The position numbers and the translations under genes are program-made. 64,000 bases of DNA from JBEBGV01 sp040081265 (GTDB taxonomy: Bacteria > Acidobacteriota > Vicinamibacteria > Vicinamibacterales > UBA2999), in contig JBEBGV010000008.1 in the NCBI GenBank assembly GCA_040081265.1, positions 1 to 64,000 of the forward strand. Direction: 5' to 3'. A model generated the notes under the pieces. The model did not search any database, was not told where the DNA came from, and worked only from the letters and a program-made list of their open reading frames with translations. Shown here one piece after another: positions 7,350 through 14,341 of this stretch. Positions within the stretch are counted from its first letter, which is position 1. Each line of letters starts with the position of its first letter.

Positions 7350-9743
7350 TCACTCCTTGACCTCGCCGGTCCGGGCCAGCGGGAGGGGTTGCTGGTCTTT
7401 GATGGTCAGCAGTTGCCACTGGGTCACCCTCCCGTTGTCTGCGTGGAAGGCCATCTTCTCGACGACCCGATCCTTGCTGCGACGCAAGAACCAGCCGATG
7501 CTTTTGGCATTCCACGCCCCACCACGGCAGGCGATTTCCGTCAGGGCATTCCGCAGGTGTACCCCCTCGATCCCCGCCACGTTGAGCAGCTCGGCAACCG
7601 TGACACTGCGGTCACCCACCGCAGATCGCCACAGCTCCATGACGCGTACAAGGTCATCCCGTCGCGAGTCGGCCTCTACGAGAGTCTGACGCGTGTCGGC
7701 CGGATCTGCGCGGTCGAGCCAGACGAGTGCCCCGCGTACGACCGCGTAATCGGGAAATGAGCCAAAGGGTGTCACCCGCGCCGGCGATCCCGCGACGTAA
7801 TACGCCCGAAGCACGGTCAGTGCAGCGACCACCAAGTCCACACGATCTCTCAACACCTCTTTGTGAAAATCGAAATCGAACTCACGGGTGTCGGGTCGCT
7901 CGATTTTCGCGTCGAGGCGACTGATCACCACACGGCGCGACACATCCCCCGCGAACTGAAGGTTGTTGCCGGACGCGAGGACGAGGGTCGTCGTCGGGAG
8001 GATCCGGCGTTCAGACTGCCCGAGGATCCGCGCCTGCACCACCTCCTGTGACAACATCGAACACAGAAAGTCTCCGGTAATGGGTCGCTCGCAGTTGTCG
8101 ATGTGGATCATCGAGTCCCCCTCGAACAACGAGACCGCGAGTCGCTTCTCGTCTTCATCCTCGGTCTTGCCCTGATGCATCGCAGCCGGCGGCACCCCGT
8201 TCGCCAACAACCCCACCCCTTCGACGAGGAGCGACTTCCCCGTTCCGGCTGTTGGGGCGTCGCACGCGTGCATCGGTGCGGTGCGCATTGATGGGCGGAT
8301 GAGCGCCGTGAGGTAGGCTGCGAGTGCAACGCTTTTCGCCGCGCCATCAACAAATTCAAACCCTCTGAGCGGACGCTCCAGTCTGTCGAGCGCACGTCGG
8401 GCATCGTCTTGCGTCGGCGACTGCGGGATCGGTCGAAAGAGCTCCGGCGGGAAGTCAAGCAGCAACCCTGATGGCGCATCAAATCCGGGCTTCTCGATGA
8501 TCCGGCCGTCGCGGTCCAACGTCGGCGCATGCACGATGGCGCGCAGCACGGGAAGCGGCCACTCACCCCGATCGAGCAGCGTGCGGGCATACAGAGGCGC
8601 AGGGTCAGCCGGTACGATGCCATTTCGAGTGGGCTTCATCCATCGCAGCAAGCGCGACAACGTCTCCGTGAGCCACGCTTCACGTACGCGTGCGAGGACG
8701 ACACTCCCCACTTCGCGACGGATGGCACCTGTTTCGGTCCCGTCAAGATGCACAGGGCGGTAGAGCGCCCCGCCCCGATTGAAGATCCGAGCGCCTGCGT
8801 CGAGCAGGGCCGCTTCACACCGGTTGACGATCGAGGCCAGCTCCCCGCCCCGCATGACCACTTCATCTGCCGCCTGCAACCCGAGCCACTCGCGGATCCG
8901 ATCAACGACGGCCTTCCCGTGTTCCCCGAGCAGCTTCGCCAGCGCGGGCGCGCCCTTCACCTTCTTGGTACCGGGAGGGAGCGCGAGCGCCGCAGCCGTC
9001 GATTCGACGACCGTCCGTACGTCTGCCACCTGGATGTTGTTGCAGTAGAAGGTGGACATCGCCTCGCCCATCTCCACAAGGGCATCAACCTTGACCCCCG
9101 CACGCAATAAGAACCCGGCCCACGCCAAGCGGGTCTCGTGGCCGAAGCCGTTGACACCGAGGTGCTTCGCGAGGATCTGTCCGATGGCCCCGTAGGTCAC
9201 GCGTTGATGTAGGTAGACAGCATCAACATGAGCGGGCTCGCCCCGAAGACTGAATACCAGTTTTTCTCGTCTACCTTCCTTGCGCCAGTCCCCGGGTGGG
9301 CACATGCTCTGCATCGCCACCCGGCCGTCCTGCGTCACTCCCCTGATTTCGAGAAGACAGGTGTCGTCGATGTCTTCAAAGCGTTTCGAGACCATCGGTG
9401 TCCCCGTCGTATACACGGCCTGAGACGTGGCCTTTGACGCGCGTCCCCAGACCAAGCCCGTCGGGGGGAGCATAGCCAGCGCAACCTTCACACCCTCCAA
9501 GCAATCAAAGTCCACGTTGACCGAATGTTTTCCGGGCGCAATTGCGTGCCCGTTGAACATCCCCACGCACAGGCCCGGATGCCACTCCTCAATGGAGGCG
9601 TGATCGTCGGTCCACCCTGTGCGCGCTGGACCTTTCGCGTCGCCATTTTCAGGCCAGAAGGTCAAACGAAAACCGGTTTCGAGAAGCCACTCAACTTCAG
9701 CACGCGCGCTGAGCAGATCGTCTGCGAGAGCCGCGACCGTCAC
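7350..9743 (-). CDS. Bifunctional primase-polymerase / superfamily 3-like helicase
   Basis: Predicted replication protein of the element, 797 residues. The N-terminal archaeo-eukaryotic primase domain shows the metal-binding D78-F-D80 and a later LEIRG strand; a C-terminal ATPase has Walker A AGTGKS near residue 500, as in D5/VirE-like helicases. The usual S-x-H motif of the primase appears as TSQAVY, lacking the histidine. Start GTG 9743 is preferred over ATG 9770: it has GAGGGG 5 bases upstream and overlaps the previous stop as GTGA. Such fusions replicate plasmids, satellites and integrative elements. Confidence 0.8.
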   Translation of the reverse strand: MTVAALADDLLSARAEVEWLLETGFRLTFWPENGDAKGPARTGWTDDHASIEEWHPGLCVGMFNGHAIAPGKHSVNVDFDCLEGVKVALAMLPPTGLVWGRASKATSQAVYTTGTPMVSKRFEDIDDTCLLEIRGVTQDGRVAMQSMCPPGDWRKEGRREKLVFSLRGEPAHVDAVYLHQRVTYGAIGQILAKHLGVNGFGHETRLAWAGFLLRAGVKVDALVEMGEAMSTFYCNNIQVADVRTVVESTAAALALPPGTKKVKGAPALAKLLGEHGKAVVDRIREWLGLQAADEVVMRGGELASIVNRCEAALLDAGARIFNRGGALYRPVHLDGTETGAIRREVGSVVLARVREAWLTETLSRLLRWMKPTRNGIVPADPAPLYARTLLDRGEWPLPVLRAIVHAPTLDRDGRIIEKPGFDAPSGLLLDFPPELFRPIPQSPTQDDARRALDRLERPLRGFEFVDGAAKSVALAAYLTALIRPSMRTAPMHACDAPTAGTGKSLLVEGVGLLANGVPPAAMHQGKTEDEDEKRLAVSLFEGDSMIHIDNCERPITGDFLCSMLSQEVVQARILGQSERRILPTTTLVLASGNNLQFAGDVSRRVVISRLDAKIERPDTREFDFDFHKEVLRDRVDLVVAALTVLRAYYVAGSPARVTPFGSFPDYAVVRGALVWLDRADPADTRQTLVEADSRRDDLVRVMELWRSAVGDRSVTVAELLNVAGIEGVHLRNALTEIACRGGAWNAKSIGWFLRRSKDRVVEKMAFHADNGRVTQWQLLTIKDQQPLPLARTGEVKE

Positions 9744-10027
9744 TGAACCCCTCGGGCTGCGAGTGAGCATTGCGCGATGTCGCTCACGATGTGATCTCGC
9801 GCCTCGGAGTCGCTACCGAAGGTGCGAACGTCGATGATCGACGTGCCGTCGATGGGATCGACATAGGTCGCCGCATCCATGTGTAACCCGCCGCGATACA
9901 CGAGATACGTGCGCGTGGTGCCTGCGATCGGCGGCTCGGGCGACGGCGGCAGCAAGGCGCGCGCGACGCACGCGAACTCGGTTGGGAACGAGATCACCAC
10001 GACTGGCGCAGCCGGGCGGCTGCTCAC
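9740..10027 (-). CDS. Hypothetical protein between excisionase-like gene and primase
   Basis: A 95-residue protein without a recognised domain. GTG 10027 overlaps the preceding TGA (GTGA) and has GAGGG 6-7 bases upstream; its own stop overlaps the primase start in the same way. It contains a strand-rich centre (TYLVYRGGLHMDAATYV) and a short helical C-terminus. Its fixed place upstream of the primase suggests a replication accessory, which is inference. Confidence 0.55.
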   Translation of the reverse strand: MSSRPAAPVVVISFPTEFACVARALLPPSPEPPIAGTTRTYLVYRGGLHMDAATYVDPIDGTSIIDVRTFGSDSEARDHIVSDIAQCSLAARGVQ

Positions 10028-10284
10028 TGCCACCCTCGCACTTTGAGCAATTCGCTCCGAGGCACGCGCAGCAAACGCCCGAAGCGCACCGCGCGCAGTT
10101 CACCCTTCTTGATCATTTCCCGGATGGTGAACTCTGAGGTGTCGGCCCACACGGAGCACTCCCCAACCCTCAGAAGTTCGGGCAAGTCACTCACAGGGGT
10201 CAACCGGGTGACGGTGGTGATGTCGCTCGCCACCTCGGTCCGAGCCGATGCGACGGCATCCACGGCTGGGGTTTCCGTGCTCAT
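10024..10284 (-). CDS. AlpA/excisionase-like helix-turn-helix protein
   Basis: 86 residues with a MerR/AlpA-type winged helix near the C-terminus: FTIREMIKKGELRAVRFGRL followed by LRVPRSELL. Proteins of this fold act as excisionases or as transcriptional regulators of integrative elements. The start ATG overlaps the preceding stop (ATGA). A partner role with the integrase at 11208 is likely from context. Confidence 0.7.
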   Translation of the reverse strand: MSTETPAVDAVASARTEVASDITTVTRLTPVSDLPELLRVGECSVWADTSEFTIREMIKKGELRAVRFGRLLRVPRSELLKVRGWQ

Positions 10285-10475
10285 CGCATCCGAGCCTGGC
10301 TCGGTTCGTCTTCTTGCGGGCTGAAGAGTTCGGGCATCCCGAAGACCACCGCCAGTCGACGGCGTAGGAAGCTGGACACGGTGCGGCCGTCCTGCCGGGC
10401 CTGGCGCCGAATCTCGTCCGCGAGCGCGGTCGGGACCTTGAGGGCAATGACTTCCGGCGCGGGGGGATTTCTCAT
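10281..10475 (-). CDS. Ribbon-helix-helix-like small protein
   Basis: 64 residues. The pattern IALKVPTALADEIRRQARQ followed by VSSFLRRRLAV matches a ribbon-helix-helix fold: a beta strand, then two helices, with the DNA-contacting residues in the strand. It is the first gene of the leftward operon and lies directly beside the palindromic intergenic region at 10510-10562, so autoregulation is plausible. Confidence 0.55.
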   Translation of the reverse strand: MRNPPAPEVIALKVPTALADEIRRQARQDGRTVSSFLRRRLAVVFGMPELFSPQEDEPSQARMR

Positions 10476-10564
10476 ACCCGACAGGCTACGGCAGCCAGCC
10501 TGCCGCGAATTTACGTAAATATCATTATTATCTTTTTGTAAACACCTATATTATTTGTTTACCC
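10476..10564. promoter_or_regulatory. Divergent AT-rich promoter/operator region
   Basis: An AT-rich patch in an otherwise GC-rich element, between divergent gene starts. It contains a perfect 10-base palindrome TTTACGTAAA (10510-10519) and an inverted repeat GTAAACA (10538-10544) / TGTTTAC (10556-10562) with an 11-base spacer. The second arm ends 2 bases before the rightward start codon, where a repressor would block initiation. The ribbon-helix-helix or AlpA-like protein is the likely binder (inference). Confidence 0.55.
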
Positions 10565-10945
10565 ATGCCCACCAAGCCTGCGAGTGCGCCCGACCGACTC
10601 AGACTGCTTCTAAGTTGGCTCAACGGCGAGCTAGACCCTCAGAGAGACGTGACGGCGATCAGGAGGGCCGCGACGGCGTTCCTTGAGAGTTTCGATGGCT
10701 CGGAGGGGGCCGGCCATGTCGAGGTCGAAGCCCCTCAGGAGCTGACAATTGAGGAACTTTTTGAAGTGGACGATGTGCTTCTCCTGCTCTTGGAGCAAGG
10801 TTTCGGAGATCCCACGCTGCAAGAGGCGTCGTTCCCTGTCACCTCGTTGCGGATCGCTGTGCGCAGTGCCAACCGCTCAAAGCCGCGGCGGGGGCGTATG
10901 TGCTCCGAGTCTCGGGGTCGCCCGGTGAGCTACTCCCCTTCTTGA
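10565..10945 (+). CDS. N-terminal part of a probably frameshifted zinc-binding protein
   Basis: The first ~88 residues (up to about 10830) look coding: a helical start, then an acidic stretch rich in E, L and V. After that this frame becomes arginine/serine-rich nonsense, while the -1 frame carries a CxxC-containing protein that continues to 11157. I therefore read 10565-11157 as one gene interrupted by a frameshift, or by a base-calling error, near 10830-10850. No domain is recognised in this half. Confidence 0.5.
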   Translation: MPTKPASAPDRLRLLLSWLNGELDPQRDVTAIRRAATAFLESFDGSEGAGHVEVEAPQELTIEELFEVDDVLLLLLEQGFGDPTLQEASFPVTSLRIAVRSANRSKPRRGRMCSESRGRPVSYSPS

Positions 10946-11157
10946 TCCTGCACTTGCTCACGCAGGCGGACATGGTGGCGGTAAAGAGGTGCAGGCGACG
11001 TGGTCACGTGGGGTTTGTAGATTGCCCGAAGTTCTTCATCGTCGCTCCGGGTGCCCGAGGCAAGCCGCAACAATTCTGTTCCCACATGTGTGTGCTGCTC
11101 AACGCGGAGCAAAAGGCCATCGCAGCCGCGAAAAGGAGGCAAATGAAAATGAAATAG
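10900..11157 (+). CDS. C-terminal zinc-finger part of the frameshifted gene
   Basis: Contains a probable zinc site of the form C...C-x22-C-x3-C (VDCPKFF... FCSHMC) followed by a lysine/arginine-rich tail ending RRQMKMK, resembling CGNR-like or other C-terminal treble-clef regulators. Upstream in the same frame the protein continues back to about 10840 (RCAQCQPLKAA...YVLRVSG) without a start codon, which suits a fused N-terminus encoded in the frame at 10565. If translated alone, the start would be the in-frame codon at 10900. Confidence 0.5.
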   Translation: MLRVSGSPGELLPFLILHLLTQADMVAVKRCRRRGHVGFVDCPKFFIVAPGARGKPQQFCSHMCVLLNAEQKAIAAAKRRQMKMK

Positions 11158-11207
11158 CCGATGCCCTCGAGATGTTCACCCAAGTCACCAACACAACGGA
11201 GGACACG

Positions 11208-12443
11208 ATGAAAGGCAGTATTGTCAGACGCGGTAGCAGCTTCTCGCTGGTCATCGATCGGGGGTATGCCACCGATGACACCGGGAAACGAAATCGCACA
11301 ACCAAATGGATCACATTTCGGCCCACGGCCAAGCACACCGATAAGTGTTCGGACAGCAAGTGCTCCAAGCAGTGCAAGGCGCGCACGGAGGCAGAAGCGA
11401 AACTAGCAGAGGTCATCAGCAAGATCGACAACAACACGTACGTCGATGCGTCGAAAACGACAGTCGTCGATTACCTGCGCTTGTGGCACAAGAGCCACGT
11501 GGTAGCACCATACGCCAGACCGGAAACCATTCGTGTCTACTCGTCGATGATCGAGACCCACGTGGCGGGGTCGCCGATCGCGAACCTGCCGCTTCAGCGG
11601 CTCACCGCCGGCCATCTTGAGGGGCTGTACGCTAGCCTCAAGCTGTCGGCATCGAGCATCTCGATTCTTCACGCGATTTTCACGCGTAGCTTGCGGTTAG
11701 CCGTGCGGGACAAAGTGCTCGCGATCAATCCGGCGGTGACCGTCGAATCTCGACCGAAGGTGCGCAAGGATCGGGGCGCGGGCGCGCGTCTGCATTGCTG
11801 GACGCCGGAGGAAGCGCGTCGAGCGGTGGCGACTGCCGAGGGGATCAGCGTGCAGGTCGGGACGTTCATGGCACTGGCGATCGACTGCGGTGCGCGCCGC
11901 AGCGAATTGCTCGGCCTACGTTGGAGAGATTTTTCGGACGATCTCACGAGCGTGACAATCGCGCAGCAGCTAGAACGGGGAAACAACAGGGAGCCTGCGT
12001 GGGGGCCAACCAAAACGAAGACAACGCGGACGCTGGCACTCGGTGACGCGACGGTCGCGAAGCTCCGCGCGCATCGCAAGCAGCAACGGGAGCTTGCGAT
12101 GAAAAACCGGAACCAGTACTCGGATTGTGGGCTGGCGTTCGCCAAGGAGCCAGCTGATCAGCAACGTCCCGGGGATCGACTCGGGGAACCCTGCCCTGCC
12201 CTCGCGGCGCGGTACTTCCATCAGGTCACGAAGGCGGCCGGTGTGCGTCGGATACGTTTTCATGGGTTGCGTCACACCTGCGCCACGCTCTTGTTAACCG
12301 CTGGAGAGCCTATCAAAACGGTATCCGAACGGCTGGGCCACTCCACGGCGGGCCAGACCTTAGCCGTCTACCTTCACGCCCAGCCGGGCGCACAGGTCGA
12401 TGCGGCAGCCACGATGAACGCGATCATGACCGGGAGCCGATAG
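11208..12443 (+). CDS. int: Tyrosine-type site-specific integrase
   Basis: 411-residue recombinase for integration and excision of the element. An N-terminal arm-binding segment is followed by a SAM-like core-binding domain and the catalytic domain, with the first arginine in GARRSELLGL, the box II motif HGLRHT and the nucleophile in AVYLH near the C-terminus. ATG 11208 is preferred because GGAGG lies 6 bases upstream; the frame is open further upstream but overlaps the previous gene there. Its position at the end of the element is standard. Confidence 0.9.
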   Translation: MKGSIVRRGSSFSLVIDRGYATDDTGKRNRTTKWITFRPTAKHTDKCSDSKCSKQCKARTEAEAKLAEVISKIDNNTYVDASKTTVVDYLRLWHKSHVVAPYARPETIRVYSSMIETHVAGSPIANLPLQRLTAGHLEGLYASLKLSASSISILHAIFTRSLRLAVRDKVLAINPAVTVESRPKVRKDRGAGARLHCWTPEEARRAVATAEGISVQVGTFMALAIDCGARRSELLGLRWRDFSDDLTSVTIAQQLERGNNREPAWGPTKTKTTRTLALGDATVAKLRAHRKQQRELAMKNRNQYSDCGLAFAKEPADQQRPGDRLGEPCPALAARYFHQVTKAAGVRRIRFHGLRHTCATLLLTAGEPIKTVSERLGHSTAGQTLAVYLHAQPGAQVDAAATMNAIMTGSR

Positions 12444-12450
12444 GAGCCCC

Positions 12451-12469
12451 TTGCTAACATTTTGCTAAC
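12451..12469 (+). repeat. Paired TTGCTAAC sites, candidate integrase arm or att region
   Basis: TTGCTAAC occurs at 12451-12458 and 12462-12469, an 11-base repeat interval equal to one helical turn. The pair lies 8 bases after the integrase stop codon, where lambda-type integrases often bind. The rest of 12470-12701 holds a GATACGAG duplication near 12490 and the promoter region of the following regulator; no gene was found there. Confidence 0.4.
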
Positions 12470-12701
12470 GAACCCCACTAAAGGAGGCGATACGAGACGA
12501 TACGAGCGAGCGCCCTGAACCGCAAGAACCCTAATGAAAACGGGCAAGACCCCACCACGCCGCATCAGGCGAAATAAACATTTCGTAACGCATATTTAAC
12601 GGACGCGTCACTGCGAGGAAACGCCGGCGGGATACGGTCAGATGCGAGGCCACTTGGAACACGCTACAGACCCCGTTGACATTCCCCGAGGACCACGCGA
12701 C

Positions 12702-13406
12702 ATGCCTTCGTCCCGCGACGCCCGCATCCTGGTGGTCGAAGACGAAGACGACATCGCGGCGCTCATCAAGCACACGCTCGAGCGCGGCGACGAAATGACC
12801 GTTGAGGTGGTCAACGCCGGCGACTCGGCCCTCAAGGCCGTGGCCGCCGACCCGCCCGACGTCATCGTCCTGGACCTGAACCTTCCGGTCCTCAGCGGGC
12901 TGGAGGTGTGCCGCATCCTGCGTGGACGGCCACAGACCGCGACCATTCCCATCCTGATGGTGACCGCGCGCACAGGCGAAAACGACCGGGTGACTGGTCT
13001 CGATGTCGGCGCCGACGACTATCTCACCAAGCCGTTCAGCCCGCGCGAGCTCGCCGCACGGGTTCGCGCCCTGCTCAGACGAGGTCGCGCCGACGCAACT
13101 GAGCCAGCGCCACCACACGCCTATCGCGGCGAGCGCCTGTTCGCTGACTTCGATGCAGTGGCCGTGACCGTCGATGGCGCGGCCGTCCGACTGACCAGGC
13201 GCGAGTTCGAGCTGCTGAAGTTCCTGGTCGAGAACCGCAACCGCGTCATCTCACGCGACCGCCTGCTCGAACGGGTCTGGGGTTATCACAAGTCGATCGA
13301 GACGCGATCGGTTGATGTGCACATCGGTCGACTGCGAGGCAAACTGCGAAGTGCCAGCGGACAGATCGAGACCGTCGTCGGGCTGGGCTATCGGTTCGTC
13401 GGCTGA
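12702..13406 (+). CDS. OmpR/PhoB-family response regulator
   Basis: 234-residue two-component regulator. The receiver domain shows the acidic pocket VEDEDD and phosphoacceptor D58 (VIVLDLNLP), then the conserved lysine in LTKPFSP; the C-terminus is a winged-helix DNA-binding domain ending with the typical GLGYRFVG. ATG 12702 begins just before the first receiver strand; an ATG at 12642 would add a 20-residue unusual extension. No histidine kinase is adjacent, so it is an orphan here. Beside ppk1, sixA and ppx a phosphate-related role is plausible. Its end overlaps the convergent lipid kinase gene by 19 bases. Confidence 0.9.
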   Translation: MPSSRDARILVVEDEDDIAALIKHTLERGDEMTVEVVNAGDSALKAVAADPPDVIVLDLNLPVLSGLEVCRILRGRPQTATIPILMVTARTGENDRVTGLDVGADDYLTKPFSPRELAARVRALLRRGRADATEPAPPHAYRGERLFADFDAVAVTVDGAAVRLTRREFELLKFLVENRNRVISRDRLLERVWGYHKSIETRSVDVHIGRLRGKLRSASGQIETVVGLGYRFVG

Positions 13407-14302
13407 GTCGCTGCTGGGACTTTCACCCTCAGCGCGCCGGCGTGCACGGACGCATGGATGGTCGCCCCTCCGAGGCCAGGCTCTCCGTCCACGTGATAGC
13501 GAATCGGCGCCGCCCCGCTGATCGACACGTGTGAAACACGCCTCGTCGTCACGCCGGGCAGCGCGGTCGCGCCACCGAGGAAGAGCATGGGGGCCTGCAG
13601 CAGCGCGACCAGCGGATGACGGGACTCCGCGATGACAAGATCCAGCTGTCCGTCATCAAGCTTTGCTGCGGGGGCGATGACCGCGCCGTTGCCGAACTGT
13701 CGACCGTTGGCCAGCGTCAGGAGCAGCGGACGGGTCTCGATGCGCACGCCATCGGCCACGACAAGCTGCGACCGGGCCTCATAGCTGAGGATCTCGCGCA
13801 GCGTCAGCTCAACGTAGCGCCTCAGGCCCCGCATCCGGCCGTCGGCGGCAAACCGATGCGCGATGGCCGCGTCGAGACCGACTCCTGCGGCATTCACGAA
13901 ACGACGGCCGTCGAGCTCGCCAACGTCAATGATGGCCTCGCCGTCACCGAGCGCGACATCCAGGGCCTTGCCGGTGTGCAGAGGGAGTCCCAGGCCACGG
14001 GCCAGGCCATTGCCGGATCCCCGTGGAATGATCCCCAGGCGGGTCTGGGTGAACGCCAGCGTCGAGGCCACCTCATTCACCGTCCCGTCGCCGCCCCATG
14101 CGATCACCGTGGAGGCTCCGGCCGCCGATGCGTGAGCTGCCAGCTCCCGCGCGTGGCCTGGCCGTTCGGTGAACCAGAGGTCAGCGCTCACCCCCCGCGC
14201 CGCGAGCAACTCCCCCACTGACCGCTCGAGCGCCCCAACGCCGCCCATCTGGCCACCAGTGCCGGAAATCGGATTGACGATGAACGCGAGACGGGCGGCC
14301 AC
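13388..14302 (-). CDS. YegS/DagK-family lipid kinase
   Basis: Predicted ATP-dependent diacylglycerol or other lipid kinase, 304 residues. It starts with the strand FIVNPISGTGG and has the catalytic GGDGTVNE motif, followed by PRGSGNGLARG, all diagnostic of the DAGK catalytic domain; the C-terminal half is the usual beta-sandwich. It lies 39 bases downstream of ppk1 in the same direction and probably shares its transcript. Exact lipid substrate cannot be read from sequence. Confidence 0.88.
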   Translation of the reverse strand: MAARLAFIVNPISGTGGQMGGVGALERSVGELLAARGVSADLWFTERPGHARELAAHASAAGASTVIAWGGDGTVNEVASTLAFTQTRLGIIPRGSGNGLARGLGLPLHTGKALDVALGDGEAIIDVGELDGRRFVNAAGVGLDAAIAHRFAADGRMRGLRRYVELTLREILSYEARSQLVVADGVRIETRPLLLTLANGRQFGNGAVIAPAAKLDDGQLDLVIAESRHPLVALLQAPMLFLGGATALPGVTTRRVSHVSISGAAPIRYHVDGEPGLGGATIHASVHAGALRVKVPAATQPTNR

Positions 14303-14341
14303 GATGGCCGATTGTACTGAGGCTGTCGACGCGTGACGGAC

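Larger units (their letters stand above)
5775..12470. mobile_element. Integrative element with primase-helicase and tyrosine integrase (limits approximate)
   Basis: A block of genes typical of integrated replicating elements or phage satellites: primase-polymerase/helicase, AlpA-like excisionase, ribbon-helix-helix protein, small overlapping genes and a terminal tyrosine integrase. No capsid, portal, terminase or conjugation genes are present, so it is not a complete prophage. No tRNA target and no clear direct repeat pair marking attL and attR were found. The left limit is set by the last small gene after hsdR and the right limit by repeats just past the integrase; the restriction-modification operon could belong to the same island. 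Confidence 0.6.
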
